Shown here piece by piece: positions 19,653 to 28,745 of a stretch of DNA of 64,000 nt (position 1 is its first letter; each line of letters opens with the position of its first letter). Source of the DNA: Flavobacterium beibuense (GTDB lineage Bacteria > Bacteroidota > Bacteroidia > Flavobacteriales > Flavobacteriaceae); the NCBI RefSeq assembly GCF_004151245.1, contig NZ_JUIW01000014.1, positions 1 through 64,000 on the forward strand. Reading direction: 5' to 3'. The translations under genes and the position numbers were made by a program. The notes beneath the pieces were generated by a model. The model was not told where the DNA came from, did not search any database, and saw nothing but the letters and a program-made list of their open reading frames with translations.

Positions 19653-20726
19653 ATGAAATCACTTTTTTCACCATTAATGGTGCTACTGTTAATCACTCCT
19701 GTATTTAAGGCTATGGCTCAGGACGATAATTTACATATTAACCAACTACAGGTTATTGGGTCACATAACAGTTATAAAAATGCTATAGAGCCTGCTTTGC
19801 TTGAGGCTATGGCTAAAATGGATACAACGCATTCTGTTTACGGACTTCAGTATGAACATATAGCTATTGAAAAACAGCTTGATATGGGACTGAGAAATTT
19901 AGAGATTGATGTTTATGCCGATACCAAAGGTGGTAAATACGCCCATCCTAAAGGTCTTGATCTTGTAACACCAGAACAGCCTTACGATACAGAAGGTGTT
20001 ATGAAAAAACCTGGATTTAAGGTTTTACATATGCCCGATTTTGACTTTAGGACTCAGTGTATGACATTTGAAGACTGTCTTGCCAAATTAAGGAAATGGA
20101 GTGAGGCACATCCTGGTCATGTACCTGTATTTATTACGCTTGAGCCTAAAGACGGTGATAAAAACCGTTTTGGTACAGAGCCCGAACAATTTAATGCTAA
20201 ACTTTTTGACGAACTTGATAAAGTACTTTTATCTGTCTTGGGTAAGGATAAGGTTATAACACCAGATATGGTAAGAGGTAATTATGCTACACTTGAAGAA
20301 GCGGTACTTAATAATAATTGGCCAGCACTAAAAGAGGCTAGGGGCAAATTTCTTTTTATACTGGACGATAGCGGTAAGAAAAGGGATTTATATATGAAAG
20401 GACATCCGTCGTTAAAAGGTCGTGCGGTTTTTGTAAATGCAAAACCCGGCACACCCGAAGCAGCATGGCTTTTTAAGAATGAGCCGGAAACTGATACCGA
20501 TATTGAGAGTCTGGTTAAGAAAGGCTATATAATACGTACAAGGGCAGATGCAAATACACAGGAAGCTCGTAATAATGATTATACACGTTTTAATAAGGCA
20601 TGTACATCGGGTGCACAAATAATAACTACCGATTATTATTTACCAAGTAAATTATTCAAATCTGATTATCATATCTCTTTCGATAATAACACTTTTGTTC
20701 GTCCTAATCCTGTGACAGGCAAATAA
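19653..20726 (+). CDS. secreted Ca2+-dependent phosphoinositide-type phospholipase C
   Basis: The 357-residue protein has a signal peptide cleaved near MAQ (about residue 22) and a PI-PLC-type TIM-barrel: catalytic HNSYK at 38-42, LEIDVYAD, VLHMPDFDF, FITLEPKDGD and the late IITTDYYLPS. This matches the bacterial Ca-dependent PI-PLC family, which cleaves inositol phospholipids (or related phosphodiesters) to diacylglycerol and a phosphorylated headgroup outside the cell. It is divergent from the ECF-FecR-SusCD operon with a 218-base gap, so co-regulation with the transporter is an attractive inference. Family assignment is firm; true substrate is not. Confidence 0.88.
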   Translation: MKSLFSPLMVLLLITPVFKAMAQDDNLHINQLQVIGSHNSYKNAIEPALLEAMAKMDTTHSVYGLQYEHIAIEKQLDMGLRNLEIDVYADTKGGKYAHPKGLDLVTPEQPYDTEGVMKKPGFKVLHMPDFDFRTQCMTFEDCLAKLRKWSEAHPGHVPVFITLEPKDGDKNRFGTEPEQFNAKLFDELDKVLLSVLGKDKVITPDMVRGNYATLEEAVLNNNWPALKEARGKFLFILDDSGKKRDLYMKGHPSLKGRAVFVNAKPGTPEAAWLFKNEPETDTDIESLVKKGYIIRTRADANTQEARNNDYTRFNKACTSGAQIITTDYYLPSKLFKSDYHISFDNNTFVRPNPVTGK

Positions 20727-20753
20727 ATAATTTTCTCTATCGTTTTAGTTTTT

Positions 20754-20787
20754 AATAAGGCATTCTTAATGAGTGCCTTATTTTTTT
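20754..20787 (+). terminator. Rho-independent terminator
   Basis: AATAAGGCA (20754-20762) pairs with TGCCTTATT (20774-20782), followed by a run of seven Ts. It ends the phospholipase gene. Confidence 0.9.
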
Positions 20788-20919
20788 ATGAATAGTATTT
20801 TAAGGGCTTTAAATTTATTTTTTCTTAAAGATTCACCTTTCTGTTTGCTTTTTATGTAAAAGTTTATCGGTTTTTGATTTTTTAAGAAAATTAAAAATTT
20901 AATTGGGTAATACAATTCT

Positions 20920-20927
20920 TATATTTG
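20920..20927 (+). promoter_or_regulatory. -7 box of the TPR/HTH regulator gene
   Basis: TATATTTG matches TAnnTTTG and lies 42 bases before the ATG at 20970. The nearest TTG upstream (20903) is only 14 bases away, so the -33 element is uncertain. Confidence 0.5.
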
Positions 20928-20969
20928 AAAATGTTAATAAAAACTTAAAATTTAACCATCCCCTACCAC

Positions 20970-22619
20970 ATGAAACCATTAAGAAATATTCTTCAAAAAT
21001 ACAGACTTATATTTGTTATTTGCTTGTTATATAGTAGCTTATCAATGGCAAATAATGGTAATAATGGCGAAGAATATACACTGGCAGAGTGTGATACTCT
21101 AATAAAAAAAGGTAACAAAGAGAAAGATAAGGCCAATTATGTAAAAGCATTGGAATATTATACGGTAGCAAGAGAAATGGCATTATCTAAAAATTGGGAC
21201 AGACAACTTTTTAATTCACTTTTTTGTACCGGGTTCAGTTATTATTCCATGTTTGATTATGGAGAAGCCCTCCATTTTTTTTTAGATGCTTATAATATAG
21301 CTGTTAAAAATAAATGGCACGAGCAGGAACTGGAGTGCCTTAATAATATTGCTAATATTTATGCCCGTCAAAAAATGTATGAAAAAGCGATAGAGTATTA
21401 TACCAAGGCTTATAAGGGTGCTAAGGATAAGAATATCGAGTCACATATTTGGCTTCCTCAAATGAATTTGGGTTATATATATAATCGTATGAATAAACCT
21501 GAAAAGGCGAGACCGTACCTATTGGAAAGTACGAAACACCTTGAAGGCCATTTTTTGGCTTCGTCTAAAGTGCTTTTAATTGAAAATGATTTGCTTTTAG
21601 GTGATGTGGTAAAGGCAAGAAAAGGAGCGTGGGACTTATATAATAATGAACCGAATGCTGCTGAAATGGGGCTAGATATTTTTTTATGGACAATAATATC
21701 CAAAAGCTATCTTAAGGAAAATAATTATTCTCAGGCAATTGTATTTGCTAAGCGTGCCCTAAACAGAAATCCCGATTTGGAATTCAAGAAGAATGTTTTT
21801 GTTCTTCTTTCAGATATATATGAAAAAAGCGGTTCCTATAAAGATGCGCTACGATTTAAAGACTCTATACTTGTTACCGAACACGAACTAACCGAACGTA
21901 ACAACGGTAGGGTTTTTGAAAATAACAGGGTTAAATTTGAAATACAGGATTATAAAAATCAGATTTACGTAAAAGAACAAAAGCTTGCCTCCGAAAGGAG
22001 AGTGTTTTATGCTATAATAGTTATTATATGTGCTACTGTTATAATTATAGTGCTTATTTTCAGACAAAAGAAAATGATTGCCGAGTGTAGCCGTAATATA
22101 ATTGAACTCCACCTTGAAAAGGAAAAAAACTACAATCTTAAACTGGAGAGAAAAGTTACCAAAGCTCTTTTAGAGCAGGAACGCCTTAATGAAGAAATAG
22201 AAAACAAGAACAAAAAACTTTCTTCAAGGGCGCTTTATCTTTCTGACAGGAATGAGATTATAGAAGAGATTGTTGCTTATCTTTCCAAAAAGCCTAAACT
22301 GGCAAAAGACCAAACCCTGGTTAATCATGTTAATTCCCTAAAGGCATATTTAAGAACCGACAATGAGTGGGATAATTTTATAAAGCATTTTGAGGAAGTT
22401 AATCAGGGCTTTATGTCAAGACTAAAAGAACTTCATCAGGATCTCAGTGTAAATGATATAAGATTTATAGCCTACATCTACATGGGGTTAAGCGTTAAAG
22501 AAATTGCAACAGTACTTAATATAACTCTTGCAGCCAGTAAGAAAAGAAAAGAGCGTTTATCAGCAAAAATGAATATATCTAAAGAAGTTGATTTATATTC
22601 TTACATATCAAGTATTTAG
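20970..22619 (+). CDS. TPR membrane protein with C-terminal LuxR-like HTH (putative one-component regulator)
   Basis: The 549-residue protein has a signal peptide (ends near SMANN), several TPR units (about 35-320, e.g. ALEYYTVAREMAL, AIEYYTKAYKGA), a membrane helix (about 346-364), a cytoplasmic coiled coil and a C-terminal helix-turn-helix (SVNDIRFIAYIYMGLSVKEIATVLNI region). The layout puts TPRs in the periplasm and the HTH in the cytoplasm, a design common in Bacteroidota and thought to sense envelope or peptide signals, though ligands are mostly unknown. It is a single-gene unit with its own promoter. The neighbours do not reveal its target. Confidence 0.85.
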   Translation: MKPLRNILQKYRLIFVICLLYSSLSMANNGNNGEEYTLAECDTLIKKGNKEKDKANYVKALEYYTVAREMALSKNWDRQLFNSLFCTGFSYYSMFDYGEALHFFLDAYNIAVKNKWHEQELECLNNIANIYARQKMYEKAIEYYTKAYKGAKDKNIESHIWLPQMNLGYIYNRMNKPEKARPYLLESTKHLEGHFLASSKVLLIENDLLLGDVVKARKGAWDLYNNEPNAAEMGLDIFLWTIISKSYLKENNYSQAIVFAKRALNRNPDLEFKKNVFVLLSDIYEKSGSYKDALRFKDSILVTEHELTERNNGRVFENNRVKFEIQDYKNQIYVKEQKLASERRVFYAIIVIICATVIIIVLIFRQKKMIAECSRNIIELHLEKEKNYNLKLERKVTKALLEQERLNEEIENKNKKLSSRALYLSDRNEIIEEIVAYLSKKPKLAKDQTLVNHVNSLKAYLRTDNEWDNFIKHFEEVNQGFMSRLKELHQDLSVNDIRFIAYIYMGLSVKEIATVLNITLAASKKRKERLSAKMNISKEVDLYSYISSI

Positions 22620-23055
22620 GTTTTTAGTGTCGCTTAATTTACCTTGTTTTGTCGCTTTTTTGGCTGTTATTTTCTACGTGACAGCAAAATAAAACTTTCA
22701 TTTTTTCATTAATGTTGTAGTAATATCTGATAAGCCATAGCGGCTGTGTTTTACTACATATTCATTTGTGCCGCATCCGGCTGGAAAAACAACTGTCATT
22801 TAGCAAATTGTATAACACGCCGCTATACTTATCGGTATTGGGTTGTCTTATAAGACAGATGGCCAGACTAGCTTACAAAGAAACAAACAAGGATTATTAA
22901 CCACTAAAAACCAGAAATTGCCTATGATAGAGTAAACATCGATTTTAATTAATTAGTAGTAATATGTTAGCAACCCCTTTATGAATTCATAAAGGGGTTG
23001 TTTCATAAAAAAAAGCAGCGTTTTAGCTGCTTTATCAATGTATTTTTTTAATGCT
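22620..23055. terminator. 436-base convergent intergenic region with two terminators
   Basis: No gene is visible. CAACCCCTTTATGAA pairs perfectly with TTCATAAAGGGGTTG (22971-23000) and can end plus-strand transcripts. A second hairpin, AAAGCAGC/GCTGCTTT (23012-23033), has an A run on its left and so terminates the minus-strand sensor operon. A 14-bp palindrome TGTCTTATAAGACA lies near 22844-22857 without explanation. I find no TAnnTTTG box that would make a small RNA convincing here. Confidence 0.7.
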
Positions 23056-23784
23056 TTATAGCATATTAAGTCTTTTCATGAGCTCAGGCCTGTTTGCCCG
23101 GCTAACAGGTACCACATCTTTACCAATAAGGACACTGTTGTCTTCTATATCAATAATCTTTTTGGTATTGATTATATAGGTCCTGTGAACTTTTAAAAAT
23201 AGGGAAGGAGGTAACTTTTCCTCAATTTTTTTAAGGGTAGAGTGTACTGTGTAGTTTTTAGTTTCCGTCTTTATCTGAATATAATCTCCTTTTGCCTCAA
23301 TAATATTAATTGTAGGGATCTCAATTTTTATAAGCCTGCGGTCTATATTAACATAGAACTCATTAGCTGTGTCAGCAGGCTGATTTTCATTTTGTGTATT
23401 TGAGGTTTTTATAGCAGGTATACTCTCTTTTTTTGCTTTTGCTTTATTTACGGCTTTAAGAAATCGCTCTTCTGTAAGCGGTTTAACCAGATAGTCTACT
23501 ATACAGTCATATTCAAAAGCTTCAATTGCAAAGTTTTTGTCTGAAGTGATAAGTATTACAGCCGGAGGATTTTTAATGGTTTTAATAAAATCAAAACCTG
23601 TAAAATCAGGCATGTGAATGTCAAGAAAAATAAGGTTGGTGCTGTCGTGGTTTTCATTTAAAAACTTCATAGCACTCAGCGCATTGCTAAATTCTCCCGT
23701 AATGTTAAGTTCAGGGTCTTTAGAAGCCATTTGCGCAATTATTGTTCTTGCCAGTGCTTCGTCGTCAATTATAATGCAATTCAT
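23056..23784 (-). CDS. LytTR-type DNA-binding response regulator
   Basis: The 242-residue protein has a receiver domain with IIIDDE at the acid pocket and phospho-acceptor Asp55 in FLDIHMP, a short linker and a C-terminal LytTR DNA-binding domain (about 145-242, LIKIEIPTINIIEAKGDYIQ and FLKVHRTYIINT regions). It is the last gene of the H-NOX/FIST operon and the only DNA-binding output there. LytTR proteins bind tandem 9-bp repeats with a 12-bp gap, which is exactly the pattern found in six promoters of this window, and the half-site resembles that of AlgR. I infer that this regulator receives phosphate from the two kinases through the HPt protein and activates those promoters. Confidence 0.92.
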   Translation of the reverse strand: MNCIIIDDEALARTIIAQMASKDPELNITGEFSNALSAMKFLNENHDSTNLIFLDIHMPDFTGFDFIKTIKNPPAVILITSDKNFAIEAFEYDCIVDYLVKPLTEERFLKAVNKAKAKKESIPAIKTSNTQNENQPADTANEFYVNIDRRLIKIEIPTINIIEAKGDYIQIKTETKNYTVHSTLKKIEEKLPPSLFLKVHRTYIINTKKIIDIEDNSVLIGKDVVPVSRANRPELMKRLNML

Positions 23785-23799
23785 ATAAAATAACCGGCT

Positions 23800-24117
23800 T
23801 TAAATACCATTTACATAATTCTGTACTCTTGAAAGAATGATATTAAAATCTTCATTCAGTTCAGTGGAATTATTTTTAAGGTTTTTTTCAAACTCTTCAG
23901 CAAGATAGTAACTTTTTTCCATACCCATAATACTTATTTTGTGTTTAAGCTTATGTACACTGCCTGCAGCGGCTAAAAAGTTGTTGCTGCCTAAATGGTC
24001 TTTATAGAGTTTTATTTCTTCGGGCAATTCCTTTTTTAAAATGTCTATAAGCTTTTGCCTGAATGGAGCATCATTTCCTGCTAATTGGTCTATATAATTA
24101 AGATTAGGCTGTTCCAT
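23800..24117 (-). CDS. histidine phosphotransfer (HPt) protein
   Basis: I chose the ATG at 24117 (MEQPNLNYID), giving 105 residues; the longer open frame overlaps the kinase gene by far more. The HPt signature is VHKLKHKISIMG with phospho-acceptor His55. A free HPt between kinases and a LytTR regulator points to a phosphorelay or to a shared phosphate shuttle. The start overlaps the end of the kinase gene by 14 bases (translational coupling), and the LytTR gene follows after 15 bases. The kinases of this operon lack receiver domains, so the lone CheY-like protein at the operon head may be the intermediate donor. Confidence 0.85.
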   Translation of the reverse strand: MEQPNLNYIDQLAGNDAPFRQKLIDILKKELPEEIKLYKDHLGSNNFLAAAGSVHKLKHKISIMGMEKSYYLAEEFEKNLKNNSTELNEDFNIILSRVQNYVNGI

Positions 24118-25144
24118 GATATTTAGGTAGGGTAAAGTAAAAAGAAGTACCTTCATTTTCTTTGCTCTTAAGCCAAACCTTACCGCCATAGTGTGTAACT
24201 ATCTTTTTTACTATAGATAAACCAATTCCGGAAGACGGGTTTTCACTGTCAAGCTTAGTAAAGATATTGAATATTTTCTCAAAATAAGCTTCGGGGATGC
24301 CTTTTCCGTTGTCTTTAATGCAAAATTCTATATCATACTTCTTTTCCTTACTGGTAATTTCAATAAGCCCTTTTTCTTTGTCGTTATACTTTATGGCATT
24401 TTCAAGCAGATTTTGAAAAAGTTGCCTGAACTTATAAAAGTTGCCGTTTAGTTTAGGAAGCGTATTCAGAATTTTTACCTCAATATTTTTAGGTATCTCA
24501 ATCATTCTTAATAACTCTTCAAATACATTATTGAAATCTATCAGTTTGTCTTCAGTCTGTACCTTGTCTATAGAAGAATAATCAAGTATACCCTGTATAA
24601 GCAGATCCATCTTTTCAACGTTAAACAAAATAAGCTCTAACGATTTTTGGCCTTCATTTCCAATCTTTTCGTTATGATCTTCCTGAAACCATTGTATTAG
24701 CGTGGTGATGTTGCGCAGGGGAGCCTTTAAGTCGTGAGATACCATATGGGCATATTCGTTTAATGCCTGATTTTGTGCTTCAAGATTTTGTAAAAGCTCT
24801 TCCCTTTGCTCGTTTATTTTTATGAGCTGTATAGATTGTTGCTTAATGTAATCGGAAGGGTCATAATTCCCTTCAGCAGGAGCATCGTTATCCATGTTCA
24901 TGGAACTAAGTATGAACTCCAGGTTATTGTTTATTTCCTTAAGACTATTGGCTTCGTCCCTAAGTTTTTGGTTTGCTTCAAAAAGCTCTTCAGAACTAAT
25001 CCTCATTGCTCTTTGCAGCATAGATATCTGATCTTCATAATTAGCATAAGATTCTTCTACAGCATTTAGAAAATTTTCCAAACCTGTAGGCATATCTTCT
25101 CCAATATGCTTGGATATCTGTCTTTTTAAAAGGGGGTTTTTCAT
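24104..25144 (-). CDS. histidine kinase partnered with the FIST protein
   Basis: The 346-residue kinase has an N-terminal coiled coil (about 25-130) and no recognisable sensor domain, then HisKA with the H-box YAHMVSHDLKAPLRN and a HATPase domain (NLLENAIKYND, DNGKGIPEAYFEKIF, GIGLSIVKKIV). No membrane segment is seen, so it is cytoplasmic. The start overlaps the FIST gene by 4 bases (ATGA), a sign of tight coupling. In known NosP systems a FIST haem protein controls an adjacent kinase in just this arrangement. I infer that it is a NosP-associated kinase equivalent. Confidence 0.9.
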   Translation of the reverse strand: MKNPLLKRQISKHIGEDMPTGLENFLNAVEESYANYEDQISMLQRAMRISSEELFEANQKLRDEANSLKEINNNLEFILSSMNMDNDAPAEGNYDPSDYIKQQSIQLIKINEQREELLQNLEAQNQALNEYAHMVSHDLKAPLRNITTLIQWFQEDHNEKIGNEGQKSLELILFNVEKMDLLIQGILDYSSIDKVQTEDKLIDFNNVFEELLRMIEIPKNIEVKILNTLPKLNGNFYKFRQLFQNLLENAIKYNDKEKGLIEITSKEKKYDIEFCIKDNGKGIPEAYFEKIFNIFTKLDSENPSSGIGLSIVKKIVTHYGGKVWLKSKENEGTSFYFTLPKYHGTA

Positions 25145-26271
25145 TCGCTTATTAAAGTTAATGTCATTGTTTGGTTGTGAAGCTCACAAAAGTTACTGTT
25201 TACAAACGGAGCCATTTCTCCATACGAATAAAATCCTGTAATAGTGGTAGTATCACCAATCATTTCTTTAACCTGTTCTATTTCTTCTTCAACACGCTGA
25301 TTCATTACCAGTTTACGACCTACACAACTTATTAATAGGGCCAACTGAGGCATGGTTTTACGATTATGCATTGCATATAATGCAGCTTTATTAGCTCCAT
25401 CAGCAATACCATCTACTGTTGCCATCATAAGTTGTACAAGAGATTCTTCAGGAGCATCGCCGGCAAGTATCATTGATTGTGTATTATTGTCAATATTTAA
25501 TATTGTTCTTACAACCGGTGCTTTTTTACCGGGTATAGTGACATTAAGAGGATAGAGTAGTGAGGCCTGAGGCAGTTCTTCTGCTTTGTCTCCCAAATAT
25601 TTTTTATAAAGGCTTAAGGCAGGCTTCCCGTCAATCTCATAAAGTGTATTCCCTTCTGATTTTGTAATAACCCTTTCAGGCCCAAAAGACTGCCAGCCGC
25701 CTACACTTGCAAAAGTTATTTCCAGCGATTCGCCGTAAAAGCCTATAAGTATTACTTCGCCTTCTTTAGGGTTTTCTTTATAAGAAGCAACTGTTTTTAC
25801 AAAACGCGCATCATCGCCACACATTCCTCCGGTAATGCATACATTTTTAAAAACATTATCCTCAAGTCCCGCAATCAGAGAGCTCCCATTTACAAAACTC
25901 CCCTCACTTAGAACAAAAAGATGCTTAAGATTTTCTTTAGGCATTTGCTCATACAATGATTTGCCTAATTCAAAAGCATTTTTATTATGACTTAGTATAT
26001 TATCGCGTTTTATTATAAACGAACTTTTTTCAAACTCTATAGCAGTTACGGCAATAGAGTTTTCAATAACATTTTTATCCGCTATTTCGCCCGAAGTAGA
26101 TCCAAAAACAAGGTGCTCGTAAGGAAATTCTTTTCTTAGATCATCTATAACAATACTGTTTTCCAATAAAAACCTGTTACCAAAAACCAGCACTAACGGA
26201 TTGTTTAAGGCTTTTTTATCAGTAAGATAAACCCAGGTATTATCTTTTTTGTATGCCTGAACTGTTTTCAT
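25141..26271 (-). CDS. FIST-domain protein, candidate NosP-type nitric oxide sensor
   Basis: The 376-residue protein covers FIST_N (about 25-215, e.g. VFGSTSGEIAD, FVLSEGSFVNGSSLIAG, ITGGMCGDD) and FIST_C (about 220-365, EIDGKPALSLYKKYLG, FYSYGEMAPF, ELHNQTMTL). Established work has shown that some FIST proteins (NosP) bind haem and nitric oxide and regulate a co-transcribed histidine kinase. Here the gene sits between an HNOBA kinase and a second kinase, 5 bases after the first and overlapping the second. That makes NosP function likely, but haem binding cannot be proved from sequence, and other FIST proteins may bind different small ligands. Confidence 0.85.
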   Translation of the reverse strand: MKTVQAYKKDNTWVYLTDKKALNNPLVLVFGNRFLLENSIVIDDLRKEFPYEHLVFGSTSGEIADKNVIENSIAVTAIEFEKSSFIIKRDNILSHNKNAFELGKSLYEQMPKENLKHLFVLSEGSFVNGSSLIAGLEDNVFKNVCITGGMCGDDARFVKTVASYKENPKEGEVILIGFYGESLEITFASVGGWQSFGPERVITKSEGNTLYEIDGKPALSLYKKYLGDKAEELPQASLLYPLNVTIPGKKAPVVRTILNIDNNTQSMILAGDAPEESLVQLMMATVDGIADGANKAALYAMHNRKTMPQLALLISCVGRKLVMNQRVEEEIEQVKEMIGDTTTITGFYSYGEMAPFVNSNFCELHNQTMTLTLISE

Positions 26272-26276
26272 AAATC

Positions 26277-28202
26277 TTACTTGTAAAGTTTAATATAAAA
26301 AGCGGTACCTTTTCCTAATTCGCTTTCAATCCATATTTTGCCGCCGTAGTTGTCAATTATCTTTTTCACTATGGACAGGCCAAGACCTGTAGATCTTTCA
26401 TTTTTACTGAAGGATTGGAATATCTTGAATATTTTTTCCTGATTTTCTTCGGCAATACCCGGTCCGTTGTCGGCAACCGAGAAAACAAAATGGTCTTTAG
26501 CTTCTTTTACATTGATAACAACAAATCCTTCTGGTTTATCAATATAGTTTACAGCATTGCTTATCAGGTTTTGAAAAAGCTGCTGTATCCTGAATCTGTC
26601 TGCCTTTAAAACCGGCAGGTTGTTTTTTATTTCTACCCTGATATGTGAAGGGATGTGTATAATGCTTAAAATGTTTGTAACCACTTCGTGGATGTTTACA
26701 TTTTCTTTAGCTATATCTGTTTTATCTATTTTAGAGTAGGTAAGGACTCCCTGAATTAAATGATCCATTTTTTCCAGTTTATCCTCAATCATGTTTAGAT
26801 AACCTGTTGTCTGTTCGGTAAGGCAACCTTCGTTTTCTTCCTTAATCCAGGCTACTAGTGAGTTGATACTGCGTAAAGGGGACTTAAGGTCGTGAGAAAC
26901 TATTTGTGCGTAGTCTTCCAGTTCTTTATTACTTTTTGCTAAGCTTTTTAGCAGTTCCTCTTTTTGCTTTTCAAGTTGTTTTTCATGAGTAATATCTTCT
27001 TCAATTGCAAAAAAGCGTATTAATTCTCCAAAATTGTTATACAAGGCCTGACCCTGTATCCTGACCCAGTATTTCTTTTTGTCTTTAGAGTAGTTTATTA
27101 TCTCACAGTTAAAGGGTTCCCCTTTTTTTATCTGATCACTTAAATAGGTTACGGTTTCAGCATCGCTTTCTGGTCCTTGTAACAGTACCCCGGGTTTTTT
27201 ACCTATAAGCTCTTCTTTTTTATACCCTGACATTACCTCAAAACTGGAGTTTGCCCATTCTATTCTACCTTCTTTATCGCATATAATCACCGAGTTTATA
27301 TTTTTTTCGGCAATTAGGGAAAGTAGTATTAATTGTTCCTCCTTTTCCTTTTCTTCAGACATATCCTCAAGCATGGCAAAATACTGAAGGATATTCCCTT
27401 TATCATCATATATAGGCTGGCCTTTAATTTTTGCCCAAAAATAGCCACCGCCTTTTTTAGCATGGGTTACTTCCACGTCAAACGATTCACCTTTGTAAAA
27501 CAAGTCAATCATTTTTTGTAATGCATCCCTGTCTGTAGATTCTGTACGGCCAACCTCAATAGGGGTTTTGCCCATTACTTCCTCACGGCTAAAGCCTGTT
27601 ATCTTTAAATAGGCATCGTTACACCAAAATATCTCGGCGCTGGGTTTGGTAAAAACTATGGCATTTTCGTTTGCACTGGCAACTACCGATAATTTATTAA
27701 GCTCTTCACGATCCTGTTTAAGTGCATTTTTTTGTTCATTGTTTATCCTTAAAAGCTCTTTTAGCTCCTGAGTGGTAGCTTCCTGAGTTTTTAATATCTG
27801 AAGAAGATCCAGCAAAGGATCATGATTGGCAAAATCAAAGATTGAAAGTTTTCTCTTTTTCACTTCCTCTACCGACATAAGCCAGGGAGAACCTACAAAT
27901 AAAAAATTGTTATCCATAGTTTCAAACTGGCCTCTTAGTATTAAATCGGGTACAATTTTACTTTCAAGGATAACAAGCTGGCTTAGGTTTTCTACCAGTA
28001 CTTCTTCAGTAATGTTTTCTGTATGAGGTCGTATAAGTGAAAAGAAATCAGAAAAAGAGTCGCCTTTTTTTAATTCCGGATTCAGTTTAGTAATGCTGCT
28101 TCCAAAAGAGGAGATTACTAAATTTTCATCCAGCAGTATATAGAAAGGAAATATCCTGCTGAAATTATCGGCATTAAATTTAAATGTATGGCTGTTACTC
28201 AT
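26277..28202 (-). CDS. HNOBA-PAS-PAS histidine kinase, partner of H-NOX
   Basis: I chose ATG 28202 (MSNSHTFKFN), one base after the H-NOX stop, giving 641 residues; the longer frame overlaps H-NOX. The N-terminal 150 residues match the haem-NO-binding-associated domain (FPFYILLDE, FLFVGSPWLMS, FDFANHDPLLDLL), the partner domain seen in soluble guanylate cyclases and some H-NOX-linked kinases. Then come a coiled coil, two PAS domains (about 190-300, 305-425), HisKA with DYAQIVSHDLKSPLR and HATPase (LISNAVNYID, DNGPGIAEENQEKIF, GLGLSIVKKI). It has no receiver. It should be the direct output of the H-NOX sensor. Confidence 0.93.
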   Translation of the reverse strand: MSNSHTFKFNADNFSRIFPFYILLDENLVISSFGSSITKLNPELKKGDSFSDFFSLIRPHTENITEEVLVENLSQLVILESKIVPDLILRGQFETMDNNFLFVGSPWLMSVEEVKKRKLSIFDFANHDPLLDLLQILKTQEATTQELKELLRINNEQKNALKQDREELNKLSVVASANENAIVFTKPSAEIFWCNDAYLKITGFSREEVMGKTPIEVGRTESTDRDALQKMIDLFYKGESFDVEVTHAKKGGGYFWAKIKGQPIYDDKGNILQYFAMLEDMSEEKEKEEQLILLSLIAEKNINSVIICDKEGRIEWANSSFEVMSGYKKEELIGKKPGVLLQGPESDAETVTYLSDQIKKGEPFNCEIINYSKDKKKYWVRIQGQALYNNFGELIRFFAIEEDITHEKQLEKQKEELLKSLAKSNKELEDYAQIVSHDLKSPLRSINSLVAWIKEENEGCLTEQTTGYLNMIEDKLEKMDHLIQGVLTYSKIDKTDIAKENVNIHEVVTNILSIIHIPSHIRVEIKNNLPVLKADRFRIQQLFQNLISNAVNYIDKPEGFVVINVKEAKDHFVFSVADNGPGIAEENQEKIFKIFQSFSKNERSTGLGLSIVKKIIDNYGGKIWIESELGKGTAFYIKLYK

Positions 28203-28203
28203 A

Positions 28204-28743
28204 TTACCAATTGATTTTGAAAACTTCCTGATGGCGGCTTTCAGCGGGGGACTCAATAGGCTCTACTATAGCGGGTTCACAAAATATTTTAACCAAACCA
28301 TCCAGATAGCCCTTTAAAAAATCCCGAACACCTTCCCTGTTTGAGTTGTAATGCAGATGTAAACTGTTGTGGGCTACATTACTTATTCTAAACTCGGGTG
28401 GAGTTAATTCAGGATAGATTAACATAATCCTGTTATGAAAGTTAGGTAAATTTAATAAATAATCTTTGAGGTTTTCGCCTCTGGATTCCATCAGGAACTT
28501 ATATTTTTCGGCAAGTGTTGAAATAATACTTGCTCCAATTTCTTCAAGTACTTTGTTTAGAGGTATTTGTGTGATTTTTGAAACTGTTTCTGCTATTTTA
28601 AAAATAGTTTCCTCATTGTATGGCTGATCGGCATCAAGAAAACTTGGAGTAAGAGCACACTGCTGCTTAACTTCCATCCAAATCTGGTTGCCAAAGTTAT
28701 CGTTTACATAATGTTTTATTGCATTGTTAACAAAGCCATACAT
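28204..28743 (-). CDS. H-NOX haem nitric oxide/oxygen-binding sensor
   Basis: The 179-residue protein begins MYGFVNNAIKHYV, as H-NOX proteins do, and keeps proximal haem ligand His103 (LPNFHNRI), the MLIYPELTPPEF segment and the YxSxR haem-propionate motif as Tyr132, Ser134, Arg136. It is a cytoplasmic haem sensor that in other bacteria binds nitric oxide and inhibits or stimulates an adjacent kinase or cyclase. It lies 2 bases after the receiver gene and 1 base before the HNOBA kinase. Whether it also binds oxygen cannot be judged here. Confidence 0.93.
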   Translation of the reverse strand: MYGFVNNAIKHYVNDNFGNQIWMEVKQQCALTPSFLDADQPYNEETIFKIAETVSKITQIPLNKVLEEIGASIISTLAEKYKFLMESRGENLKDYLLNLPNFHNRIMLIYPELTPPEFRISNVAHNSLHLHYNSNREGVRDFLKGYLDGLVKIFCEPAIVEPIESPAESRHQEVFKINW

Positions 28744-28745
28744 AA

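Noticed and set aside
22626..22660. GTCGCTT direct repeat as a seventh LytTR site
   Set aside because: The period is 22 bp, the 9-mers match poorly and no TTTG box lies 31-33 bp downstream.
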